From Persicimonas caeni (GTDB lineage Bacteria; Myxococcota_A; Bradymonadia; Bradymonadales; Bradymonadaceae): a stretch of DNA of 64,000 nt. Of this stretch, positions 17,801-24,853 are shown one piece after another. Where the stretch lies: assembly GCF_006517175.1 (NCBI RefSeq), contig NZ_CP041186.1:6661074-6725073 (forward strand), given 5' to 3'. The position numbers were made by a program, and so were the translations under genes. Each line of letters opens with the position of its first letter. Position 1 is the stretch's first letter. Below the pieces are notes generated by a model. That model did not search any database and was not told the origin of the DNA. It worked only from the letters and a program-made list of their open reading frames with translations.

Positions 17801-18065
17801 CGTCGATATCGTCGAGCGCAGCTTCGTCGGTTTGGAGATTCGCGAGGACGTGCTTCGGTTCAAGCCAAATCTGCCCGACGAAATCGAGTGGCTGCACGTC
17901 AACCTGCGCTATCGGGGGCACTCGTTGGCCGTCACGCTGCAGCACGACGAGTTGCGGGTGACCACCGACGAGAGCTGCGCGCCGCCCATTCAAGTTGGCT
18001 TTGGCGACGATGTCTTCGAGATGAGCGGCCTCGAGTCGCGTGTGTTCTCACTACCGTGTCACTGA
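14847..18065 (+). CDS. Degenerate trehalose-phosphatase fused to GH65 phosphorylase
   Basis: 1072 residues; ATG 14847 follows TGGAGGGACACG. Residues 1-260 align in order with a HAD trehalose-6-phosphate phosphatase, but the catalytic DxD of motif I is G31-Y32-E33 and the GDDxTDED-type motif IV reads VGPSSHPFDPF, so phosphatase activity is unlikely. From about residue 270 it is a GH65 enzyme: TLGNGYFATRG, general acid Glu766 in VVGPDEYHD, and RTAHGSSLSRIVHS near the phosphate site. GH65 members phosphorolyse trehalose, maltose or related disaccharides. The same architecture is known from mycobacterial OtsB1. Substrate unproved. Confidence 0.9.
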   Translation: MPETRKQTVELPDAGLFVDHIGASELAIYFGYEGALVPPGDGAKLDDAIRTQIERLSKLCLFGVVSERDVSELRECVGLDSVVYVGNHGFEVVAAHGKRIDPKPGDDYLPDLAEVGHELSRLLGEQADRLIRHRFLHKLTLDGLEADEAARLEEVVDEVLANRPELTAVRSTDAVEIMPAVGWHEGAAMEWALEAIERDTPGVTPVYVGPSSHPFDPFRFLGERGISIVVGEPGEKGASADFWLPDTDAVLDFLVHLTEHLDRVLSREGWMLRYDKYDPDKEGTRESLCTLGNGYFATRGAAPEADADDIHYPGTYIAAFYNRLSTDRAGRKVENEDLVNLPNWLSLKFRIDGEEWFDLDEVDIESYEQTLDIKHGLLHRHVRFRDRLGRTTKVDQTRFVHMDDPHLGGLKTTVKPVDWSGVLEIRSVLDGQVVNDNVRSHAELRKRHLEVLDLEEVDSHTVFLRVRTVQSRREVAQAARTQVYRNGEVADAHASFVHDVAGEVGHHYVVDVERDDKLVVEKLVAMFNSRDVAVSECGYNAQKHIRRAPRFDEAVVSHQRAWNHIWRRFDIGMVCRGECRMDAMPVMILRLHVFHLVQTASPNTRDIDTGIPARGWHGEAYRGHVFWDELFIFPLLNLRMPEITRALLLYRHRRLDEARHRACDIGCKGALYPWQSGSDGEEETPMAHYQPDSKSWKPENTWLQRHISAAVAYNVWQYYQVTGDLEFLDRYGSEIILEVARFYANLATYNNKIDRYEIRHVVGPDEYHDRYPGAEELGVHNNAYTNLMAVWVLTRALEVLELLPRRRAIELCERLHVTHREVDKWHDVSRKMRVIVLDDGLISQFEGYETLEELDRDRYRQEYGGLQHIAAVLEEEGRDINEYKISKQADVLMLFYLFSDKELQELFARIDVEFDEEMVGRNVDYYLERTAHGSSLSRIVHSWVEADRNPARGWGLFTEALLNDVADTQGGTTPEGIHLGAMAGTVDIVERSFVGLEIREDVLRFKPNLPDEIEWLHVNLRYRGHSLAVTLQHDELRVTTDESCAPPIQVGFGDDVFEMSGLESRVFSLPCH

Positions 18066-18178
18066 ACTGTGACAGAGAGATTGAAATGCTGACGGGGTTT
18101 GTTTGTTTTGGGTAACGTCCGGCGTCGTTTGGTCCGCTCGACGCCATGATTCTTTCCGTCAGTATGAAAGAGGAGTAG

Positions 18179-19360
18179 ATGCACTATCGAGAACGTCCAT
18201 CCATTTCGGTGTGCGGCGAGCCACCGTTGCAGGGGCGAAGAGGACAGGAGGCCGAGGTGGCTGACCTCGTGACCGATGGAGCGGAAGCGCAGATTCAGTT
18301 CGAGGCAATCTTCGAGCATAGTCCGAACTCGATGGCCTGCGCCGATCCTCAGCGCCGGTTGATCAGGGTCAATCAGAAGTTCACGGAACTGTTTGGCTAC
18401 ACTGAACAGGAGTGCTTGGGGCGCACCACCAAGTTCCTGTATGCCCACCCGGAAGAATATGGGCGCACGGGAGAGCAGCGCTACAACGTCGATGCGCCGC
18501 TGCAACCGGACGCGTATGTGACCGAGTACCGCCGTAAAGACGGCACGACGTTCTTCGCCGAGACCACCGGCGTCCAATTGCGTGATAATGATGGCAGTCT
18601 CATCGGATTCATAGGGGTGCAGCGTGATCTGACCGAGCAAATCGAGTTCGAGGCCGAGCGGCGTCGGCTCAATGAGGCGAGGAGTGAGTTTGTGGCGATG
18701 GTCAGCCACGAGCTTCGCACCCCGCTGACCGCGCTGCTGGGTACGCTCGACCTTCTCGGGAGGCGGGGCGCCGAGCTTCCCGGGGGCGTGGACCGGCTCG
18801 TGGCGATGGCGCTTCGAAACGGCAGGCGTCTCGGGGCGCTCATTAACGATATCCTCGACGTCGAGAAGATCGATAGCGGTCAACTGACCATGGAACTCGA
18901 TTTCTTCGACGTCTGTGACTTGGTCGACGATGTCGTGCTCGGCAACCAGAGCTTTGCCGAGCAGCACGATGTCGAGCTGCGGCTATCTTGTTCAGCGCGT
19001 GCGGCAGAGGTGTGTTTGGACGCGGGTCGTTTCGAGCAGGTGCTGACCAACTTGCTCTCCAACGCGATCAAATTTTCGCCGTCCGGCGAGGTCGTCGAGG
19101 TCGTTGTGCAACGTGTTTGGGGCAATCGGGTTCGCATCGAGGTGTGCGATCATGGCCCGGGCATTCCCGGTGAGTTCCAAGGCCGCATCTTCGAGAGATT
19201 CGCGCAGGCCGGCACCAAGCCGGTGCGTCGGACTCCCGGCACTGGGCTGGGGTTGAGTATTGCTCGAGGCTTGACCGAAAAGATGGGGGGCAGCATCGGC
19301 TTCGAGACCGAAGAGGGCAACGGAACCACGATGTACGTCGAGTTTCCCCTGGAGGTTTGA
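18179..19360 (+). CDS. PAS-domain sensor histidine kinase
   Basis: 393 residues, no membrane segment, so a cytoplasmic sensor. Domains: PAS at about 38-160 (IFEHSPNSMACADPQRRLIR, ending in GVQRDLTEQIEFE); HisKA with phospho-acceptor His177 in AMVSHELRTPLTALL; HATPase with NLLSNAIKFSP, DHGPGIPGEF and GTGLGLSIARGL. ATG 18179 follows AGAGGAGTAG. No response regulator is adjacent, so the kinase is an orphan; the rightward neighbour is a BASS transporter. The signal is unknown. Confidence 0.9.
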   Translation: MHYRERPSISVCGEPPLQGRRGQEAEVADLVTDGAEAQIQFEAIFEHSPNSMACADPQRRLIRVNQKFTELFGYTEQECLGRTTKFLYAHPEEYGRTGEQRYNVDAPLQPDAYVTEYRRKDGTTFFAETTGVQLRDNDGSLIGFIGVQRDLTEQIEFEAERRRLNEARSEFVAMVSHELRTPLTALLGTLDLLGRRGAELPGGVDRLVAMALRNGRRLGALINDILDVEKIDSGQLTMELDFFDVCDLVDDVVLGNQSFAEQHDVELRLSCSARAAEVCLDAGRFEQVLTNLLSNAIKFSPSGEVVEVVVQRVWGNRVRIEVCDHGPGIPGEFQGRIFERFAQAGTKPVRRTPGTGLGLSIARGLTEKMGGSIGFETEEGNGTTMYVEFPLEV

Positions 19361-19459
19361 GCGAGAAATGACTGAAATCTGACGCGAAAGCGGCTTGCCT
19401 GGCTGTGCCCGACGAACGTATGGTGTTGCAACTGTGGAATTAAATCCCGGGCCAGCAAC

Positions 19460-20389
19460 ATGATCGATCAGGTACAACTAGACTTCGACCCCTCGAGCCT
19501 CTTTCTTCTGAACGTGGTGCTGGGGCTGGTGATGTTTGGCATCGCGCTCGAGCTCACCATCGACGACTTCAAGCGCGTCATCGCTGAGCCGCGTGCGGTC
19601 ATCGTGGGGTTGGTCGGCCAGCTTCTGTTGCTGCCGGCGATGACATTCTTGCTGATCTTGGCTCTCGAGCCACATCCGTCGATCGCACTGGGCATGATCT
19701 TGGTCGCCGCTTGTCCGGGCGGCAACATGTCGAATTTCTTCACTCATCTGAGCCGCGGAAACTCCGGGCTCTCCATCTCGATGACCTCGGTGGTCACGCT
19801 CACCGCCGTGATCGCCACGCCCTTCAACGTCGCCTTCTGGGGCTCGAAGATTCCGTCGACCGCGGCGCTCCTGACGGAGGTCCACGTCGATCCTATCAAG
19901 ATGGTCACCATCATCGCGATGTTGCTGGCGCTGCCGATTGCGCTGGGGATGAGTGTGCGGCAGAAGTGGCCCGAGGGCGCCAAACGCTGGGCCAAACGTT
20001 TCAAGTCCTTCTCCCTGGTCGCCTTCGCTGCCTTCGTCGTGATCGCGCTGGGCAAGAACTTCGATCCGTTTTTGGAGCATATCGACAAGGTCTTCTTCTT
20101 GGTGCTCCTTCACAACGGTATAGCGCTGGTGCTGGGCTATGTTTTGGCCAGCATCTCGGGGCTCGAAGAGCGTGACCGGCGCGCCATCACCATCGAGGTC
20201 GGTATCCAGAACTCGGGGCTGGGGCTCGTGCTCATCTTCAACTTCTTCGCCGGCTTGGGCGGCATGGCGGTCATCGCAGCCTGGTGGGGTGTGTGGCACT
20301 TGGTCGCCGGTCTCATCTTGGGCGGCTACTGGGCGCGCATCGAGCCTGTCGAGGCGCAGCAACCTCAGCAGCAAACGGCAAACGGCTAG
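19460..20389 (+). CDS. Bile acid:sodium symporter (BASS) family transporter
   Basis: 309 residues with about ten hydrophobic segments. Hallmarks are MFGIALELTIDDFKRVI at the N-terminus, AACPGGNMSNFFTHLSRGN in the middle, and EVGIQNSGLGLVLIFNFF near the C-terminus, which are the conserved SBF-family stretches around the sodium sites. Family members import organic anions with sodium; substrates range from bile acids to pantoate and other acids, so none is named here. A long inverted repeat follows the stop. Confidence 0.9.
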   Translation: MIDQVQLDFDPSSLFLLNVVLGLVMFGIALELTIDDFKRVIAEPRAVIVGLVGQLLLLPAMTFLLILALEPHPSIALGMILVAACPGGNMSNFFTHLSRGNSGLSISMTSVVTLTAVIATPFNVAFWGSKIPSTAALLTEVHVDPIKMVTIIAMLLALPIALGMSVRQKWPEGAKRWAKRFKSFSLVAFAAFVVIALGKNFDPFLEHIDKVFFLVLLHNGIALVLGYVLASISGLEERDRRAITIEVGIQNSGLGLVLIFNFFAGLGGMAVIAAWWGVWHLVAGLILGGYWARIEPVEAQQPQQQTANG

Positions 20390-20399
20390 TACTGCGCTC

Positions 20400-20456
20400 G
20401 TTCATCACGGGGACACGGCATCTTTTCCCCGTGCGCGCCGTGTCCCCGTGGTGAAC
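20400..20456. terminator. Long inverted repeat between convergent genes
   Basis: A 20-base arm at 20400-20419 (containing CACGGGGACACGGC) pairs with 20437-20456 with one mismatch, across a 17-nt loop containing TTTTCCCC. It lies between the convergent BASS and dioxygenase genes, 11 bases from each stop, and probably ends both transcripts. No classic T-tract follows. Confidence 0.55.
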
Positions 20457-20466
20457 GCGAGCCGCT

Positions 20467-21534
20467 TTATGCCCAGGCGACCACGACCTCACGAGGGCCG
20501 GTGTAGGGCAGGCGGCCGTGGCTGACAGAGTTGTTGTCGATGGCAACCATGTCGCCGTATTTCCAGTCGTAGGCGACCATATTGTTCCAGATGACGTCGC
20601 GCACGTGCTCCATGTCGTCGTCGGCGATTTCGCCGCCGTCGGCGTGGGTGCAGTGTAGGGATTGGTTCTCGGCAGGGGTGAACGTGCGTTTCGCCCAGAC
20701 CATCAGCCGGGTGGCTTGCCACAGTAGCCAGATGCGCGGGGTGCGCTGGGCGTGCTCGAAAATCCGGGCAAATTCGCTCGGGGCGGACGACAGGTGGAAG
20801 ACCTGGGTGTGGTTGAACCAGGCGGGAACGCCTGTCTGCGGGTGCTCTCGCACGGCGTCTTGTTCGTGGACGAGGCGAAGCTGGTCTTTGTCACGCCAGG
20901 TAACCTCGAAGCCCTGTTCGGCGCATTTTTGCTCGACGACCGACCGGTCGGTGGTGCCGAACATGTCGTCCCAGCGCTTCAGCTTCCAGAGGTCGGGGCC
21001 GTCGGGGCTGTTGGGCCCGCTGTAGTTTCGGATGATGCGGACGCCGCGGTCGATGAAGCGCGAGAGCACCGCGTCGTCCATCTGGCGGTAGACCTCACGA
21101 AAGTCGACCAGCGGGGTTTGACCCATGCCGGCGTTGGGCTCTTCGAGGCAGCAAAAGAAGAGGCGTTGCGGTGGGTTCTTGACGAAGGTCATCTCGCAGT
21201 GTTGCGGGATGGGATAGTAGCCGGGAAGTTCGCTGGCCGAGAAGACGTAGTCGGTCAGGTTTTCGCGTGGGGATGTGCCTAGATACTCGTTTTGCAGCCC
21301 CGGCTCGAGGGTGCGGGCGACGTTCTCGAAGTCTTGGGGCCCGCGGACGTCGAAGCCACGAAAGAGCAGGGCACCATGGTCAGTTAACTGCTCGGTGAGT
21401 CGGTCGCGATTTTGCTCGATCCAGCCGACCAGGTCGTCGACCTTTCTGTTGGAGCGGGCCTCGACGACGAGCGGCAGCTCTTGGCCGTTGTCGCGCAGCG
21501 GATAGACTTTCAACGTCTCGTCAAAGCGAGTCAT
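20467..21534 (-). CDS. TauD/TfdA-like Fe(II)/2-oxoglutarate dioxygenase
   Basis: 355 residues. The fold signature is a His-x-Glu metal pair in IPQHCEMTFVKNPP, followed by PNAGMGQTPLVDFREVY, and a distal His in VAIDNNSVSHGRLPYTGPRE near the C-terminus. This subgroup (SyrP-like, with ALLFRGFDVRGPQDF near residue 58) includes hydroxylases of amino acids or carrier-bound substrates. No biosynthetic cluster is adjacent, so the substrate is open. Monocistronic; start is the first ATG, preceded by GGAGGACGC. Confidence 0.88.
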   Translation of the reverse strand: MTRFDETLKVYPLRDNGQELPLVVEARSNRKVDDLVGWIEQNRDRLTEQLTDHGALLFRGFDVRGPQDFENVARTLEPGLQNEYLGTSPRENLTDYVFSASELPGYYPIPQHCEMTFVKNPPQRLFFCCLEEPNAGMGQTPLVDFREVYRQMDDAVLSRFIDRGVRIIRNYSGPNSPDGPDLWKLKRWDDMFGTTDRSVVEQKCAEQGFEVTWRDKDQLRLVHEQDAVREHPQTGVPAWFNHTQVFHLSSAPSEFARIFEHAQRTPRIWLLWQATRLMVWAKRTFTPAENQSLHCTHADGGEIADDDMEHVRDVIWNNMVAYDWKYGDMVAIDNNSVSHGRLPYTGPREVVVAWA

Positions 21535-21633
21535 GCGTCCTCCTTCGCTACTACACCAGAATGTCAGTTGTTCAGAAAATTCCCCTCCGAATCGCGCATG
21601 ACTCGCGTAACGACGTGACTGCAGCGGCGTCGG

Positions 21634-22860
21634 CTAGCTGCAAAGCCGCTTGCGCAGCTTCTTGAGCAGCGCCGAGGGAGGGAATGGCTTGCCGATATAG
21701 TCGGTGAAGCCAGCCTCCAAGAAGCGCTCACGGTCGCCGGGCAGTGCGTGCCCGGTCATGGCGATTACCGGGATGTCTTGGTACCCGTTCATTGTACGCA
21801 ACTTCTGGAGCGCCTGTACACCGTCCATACGCGGCAGGCTGATATCCATGATGACGACGTCGAATTCACGCTCGCCGGCAGCTCTCAGCGCGGTCTCGGC
21901 GTCACTGCAGGTGACCACGTCGCCGAGGGCTTCGAGGAGTTGGGAGAGCACGCGACGGATATCGCGGTTGTCCTCGACGAGCAGCACCGACATCGAGGGT
22001 AGCGTCTGAGACGAGCCACAGCGCGCCGATTTGGCGAGCATCGCGGCCAGGTCGCAAGTCTCGTCGTTGGAATCCTGCGGCGCGCAAGCGTCGATCCAGG
22101 GCAGGCGCACCTTGAAGGTGGTTCCCCGGTCCTTTTCGGAGTCGACGTCGATAGCGCCGTCCATCGCTTCGACCAACCGTTTGGTGATGGCCAGCCCGAG
22201 GCCGCTTCCCTCGTGGGTGCGCGTGAGGCCGGTCGACTCCTGGGTAAACTCCTCGAACATGTCGTGGATGAAGTCCTCGGAGATACCGGCGCCGGTGTCG
22301 CGCACCTCGATGATGATGTCGTCATCGTCAGTCGACACCGCCACCTCGATCTCGCCGTGGTCGGTGAACTTGACGGCGTTTTCGATCAGGTTGACCAAGA
22401 TGCGGCGCATGCAACGCGGGTCGCAGTGGGTGGGCAACTCGTCTTGTTGGGCGCTGACATACAGGGCGAGCTCTTTGTCGTCGGCCTGTGGGCGCAGCGA
22501 GTCGACCGTCTCGGTAACCAGCTCGACAAGGTCGAGATCTTCGGGGCTGGGCTGCAAGAATTGGCCGTCGAGCTGGGCGAGCGTGAGCACCGAATTGAGC
22601 GTCTCGGTCAGGCGTGCCCCGGCGCGTTTGATGGCACGCACCGCCTCGAGGTTCTCATCGTCGAGCCGGCTCTCCAGAATGGCGGCGTGAGCCAACATGC
22701 TGGTTAACGGCGTGCGGATCTCGTGGCTCATATTCGTCAACAACGACGACTTGAGCCGAGTCATCTCTTCGGCTTTCTCTTCGGCCTCGCGCAGTCGCTC
22801 TTGGAGCTCGACAATCTGCTTGGCGAGCATTTCGACGTGCTTTGTTTTCGTCTCGGTCAC
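21634..22860 (-). CDS. Hybrid histidine kinase with C-terminal receiver
   Basis: About 408 residues from GTG 22860. The longer frame to 23193 runs antisense through the acyl-CoA-binding gene and is rejected; ATG 22830 is an alternative start. A coiled N-terminus (residues 1-36) leads to HisKA with His46 in TNMSHEIRTPLTSML, then HATPase (NLIENAVKF, DTGAGI, GSGLGLAITKRLVE), and a receiver domain from about 290 with VLLVEDNRD and phospho-acceptor Asp339 in VVIMDISLPRMDG. No membrane segment. It is divergent from the acyl-CoA-binding gene. Target and signal unknown. Confidence 0.9.
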   Translation of the reverse strand: MTETKTKHVEMLAKQIVELQERLREAEEKAEEMTRLKSSLLTNMSHEIRTPLTSMLAHAAILESRLDDENLEAVRAIKRAGARLTETLNSVLTLAQLDGQFLQPSPEDLDLVELVTETVDSLRPQADDKELALYVSAQQDELPTHCDPRCMRRILVNLIENAVKFTDHGEIEVAVSTDDDDIIIEVRDTGAGISEDFIHDMFEEFTQESTGLTRTHEGSGLGLAITKRLVEAMDGAIDVDSEKDRGTTFKVRLPWIDACAPQDSNDETCDLAAMLAKSARCGSSQTLPSMSVLLVEDNRDIRRVLSQLLEALGDVVTCSDAETALRAAGEREFDVVIMDISLPRMDGVQALQKLRTMNGYQDIPVIAMTGHALPGDRERFLEAGFTDYIGKPFPPSALLKKLRKRLCS

Positions 22861-22963
22861 GCTATTTTCCCACTGCTTACGTCCCGATGGACGCTCTACC
22901 TCGTGTACGATACCCTCCCGGTACCGCGAGAGAGTAACAACGAAATCAACAGGAGCAACCAAA

Positions 22964-23221
22964 ATGTCTGAACTAAGACAGGAATTTGACGACGCCGCCG
23001 AGCGTGTCCAGAACCTTTCCGAGCGCCCCTCGAATGACGATTTGCTCGAGCTGTATGCCCTGTACAAGCAGGCGACCGAGGGCGACGTCAGTGGAAAACG
23101 CCCCGGCCTGACCAACTTCAAGGGCCGCGCGAAATACGATGCATGGAAGGGTAAAAAAGGAATGGAGAGCGAAAAAGCCATGCGCGAGTACATCGCGCTG
23201 GTCGAGCGGCTGGAAGGGTGA
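22964..23221 (+). CDS. Acyl-CoA-binding protein
   Basis: 85 residues, the usual length of a free-standing ACBP. It shows LLELYALYKQATEGDV, GLTNFKGRAKYDAW and KGMESEKAMREYIALVERL, which are the conserved helix 2, loop and helix 3-4 motifs with the acyl-CoA-binding Tyr and Lys residues. ACBPs bind long-chain acyl-CoA in the cytoplasm and buffer its free level. ATG 22964 follows CAGGAGCAACC. Bacterial ACBPs are patchily distributed and recur in Myxococcota. Transcribed divergently from the hybrid kinase. Confidence 0.93.
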   Translation: MSELRQEFDDAAERVQNLSERPSNDDLLELYALYKQATEGDVSGKRPGLTNFKGRAKYDAWKGKKGMESEKAMREYIALVERLEG

Positions 23222-23242
23222 TTATTTCAACCCCAAAATTCT

Positions 23243-23286
23243 GAGCAACGAACAGGTGTCTGAGCAACGAACAGGTGTCAGACACC
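23243..23286. repeat. Tandem 19-bp repeat ending in a REP-like palindrome
   Basis: A 19-bp unit (GAGCAACGAACAGGTGTC plus T or A) occurs at 23243-23261 and 23262-23280. The second copy runs into GGTGTCAGACACC (23274-23286), a perfect palindrome. The same palindrome stands upstream of the RAYT gene at 24683-24699 and again at 43175-43189. GAGCAACGAACA also recurs at about 37972. Confidence 0.75.
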
Positions 23287-23558
23287 GTTCGAGTTAGGCT
23301 ACATGCGGTTGTGAGGGCGATCTGTGGTCCGCCGTGTGAGTCATCGGCGGCGACTTTCGGTCGCTTCATCGCTGATGGCGGCCACTCTCCCTGCTGACCA
23401 CCTGTTTCGTTGTCTTTTCTTGTGCGGTGGAGCTTCCACTGGGGCTCGAAGGAGACCGGCGAGACGCACTGAGGCGGTCTTGCGGACCTGGCCCAGCGAA
23501 TCGACTTGGTACGATGGCTTTCGGGCTGACTCGAGCGCCTACTGGATGGCTTGAGCGC
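23287..23558. other. Gene-free gap downstream of the RAYT gene
   Basis: No convincing coding frame. The only structure noted is a short imperfect duplication GAGCGCCTAC(T/C)GGATGG at about 23532-23570 that runs into the 3' end of the transposase gene. This is probably part of the mobile element's flank. Confidence 0.4.
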
Positions 23559-24521
23559 CTACCGGATGGATGGTGGCGGCTCACGACGTATGTCATGACT
23601 GCCGCCTACGCAGAATTGGTGGCCGGGTGGAATCGTGCCGTCGGGAAAGCTCACCTCTGACTTCCCTTTGCGCCACTTGTCTACGGCATCTCGATAGCGG
23701 TCGACGAGTAGGTGGCAGCTGTCGCGGTATGCAATGCGCTGCTCTAGGTCGCCGCCGTGACACAGGGGGCGCGGGGCTTTCTTGGGCTCTTTCGGGCGGT
23801 CGGTCCAGCTTGTGGCGAGCACTTTTTGGGGTCCAATACACGGTTTTTTGCGCCGCTTAGCTAACTCGCCTGCGTGCTCGTGGCATGTCTCGACAATCTT
23901 CTGGTGATACGCCTCGTCATCGAGGTCCTTCCACTGCGGAAGCTTGGCCATCTCGAGCGTGTAGCGCTCGGTGGCCAGTTCGATGAGCTCTGCTTCAGTC
24001 TTGCCTTCGTTCTTCTTTTTGCGCTTCTCCGCCCAGTACTTCTTTCGGTTGACCACCTCCGCCACCAGCGGCTTTCTGCTCGCGTGAATGTCCCATGAGC
24101 ATAGTCCTGGCCACTTCTTCGGATGGCGCACAAGGTCGGATTCGCACGGGTTGCAGACGATGTAGCGCAAGCGGTCGACCATCGCGTCGTCGTCCAGCAC
24201 CTTGATGGCTGTGTATCGGCGCTCCCAGAAAGTGCCAGTGCGATTACGTAGTTTGTTGATCTTCTTCGCGAGCTGGCTCTGAAAGTCGCGCATGAACAGG
24301 TGCATCTGCAGCGAGCGGCAGCGCGCCAGGAGGTGGAAGTGGTTGCTCATGAAGCAAAACGCAAAGATCTCGACGCCGTAGCGCCAGGCGTACTTGGCCA
24401 GGAGTCCCAGAATAATGCGGTTGACCTCCTCCTCGGGCAGTAGGGCGTATATCTGGTGCAAGGTGCGATTGCCCAATTCGTAGATGGCGTCCTTTTCCTG
24501 ATTTCGCAGCGGGTGTCCCAT
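23559..24521 (-). CDS. REP-associated tyrosine transposase (RAYT), long form
   Basis: 320 residues from ATG 24521, which has GGAGGAG upstream; the longer frame to 24668 has no ribosome-binding site. Residues 20-140 form the Y1_Tnp/TnpA_REP domain: His61 and His63 in FMSNHFHLLAR, then GTFWERRYTAIKV, and the presumed nucleophile Tyr120 in DRLRYIVCNP. The C-terminal 180 residues are Lys/Glu/Trp-rich (RKKYWAEKRKKKNEG) and longer than in typical RAYTs. The gene is bracketed by the palindrome GGTGTC-N-GACACC on both sides, the usual RAYT-REP arrangement. Confidence 0.88.
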   Translation of the reverse strand: MGHPLRNQEKDAIYELGNRTLHQIYALLPEEEVNRIILGLLAKYAWRYGVEIFAFCFMSNHFHLLARCRSLQMHLFMRDFQSQLAKKINKLRNRTGTFWERRYTAIKVLDDDAMVDRLRYIVCNPCESDLVRHPKKWPGLCSWDIHASRKPLVAEVVNRKKYWAEKRKKKNEGKTEAELIELATERYTLEMAKLPQWKDLDDEAYHQKIVETCHEHAGELAKRRKKPCIGPQKVLATSWTDRPKEPKKAPRPLCHGGDLEQRIAYRDSCHLLVDRYRDAVDKWRKGKSEVSFPDGTIPPGHQFCVGGSHDIRREPPPSIR

Positions 24522-24682
24522 TGGCTCGTCTCCTCCGTGAGATAAAGGTTCATCGGTAGCCCTCAATACGGTTTTCGGCAGAAGAGGCCGATTCGTTGCG
24601 TGATTTGGCAAAATTTGTTGTGCGGACGGGACGGGGTGGCGGCCGCAAGATCGCGCTGGCAGGCGCATGAGAGCTGGTCGAC

Positions 24683-24699
24683 ACGGTGTCTGACACCGT
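24683..24699. repeat. REP-like palindrome upstream of the RAYT gene
   Basis: ACGGTGTCTGACACCGT is a perfect palindrome around a central T. It matches the palindromes at 23274-23286 (A at the centre) and 43175-43189. Its position beyond the transposase start makes it the probable upstream recognition hairpin. Confidence 0.75.
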
Positions 24700-24853
24700 T
24701 GGGGGGAGGGGCGAGTTCGGGGGCGGAATTTCTGTTTGCCTTCGTATGCGCTGCTTTACTTCTCGCGATTAGCTGCTTGAATGGAGGGCAGAACAAAAGC
24801 ATCGGCCGTCGGGTATCGTGTCGGCGGCAGCTGACTTGCACTGGAGCAAAGCC

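Noticed and set aside
18057-18074. Small palindrome TGTCAC/GTGACA after the GH65 gene
   Set aside because: Only a 6-bp stem with no T-tract; too weak to call a terminator.
22861-23193. Upstream extension of the hybrid kinase frame
   Set aside because: It runs antisense through the acyl-CoA-binding protein gene, which has a clear ribosome-binding site and full family match on the plus strand.
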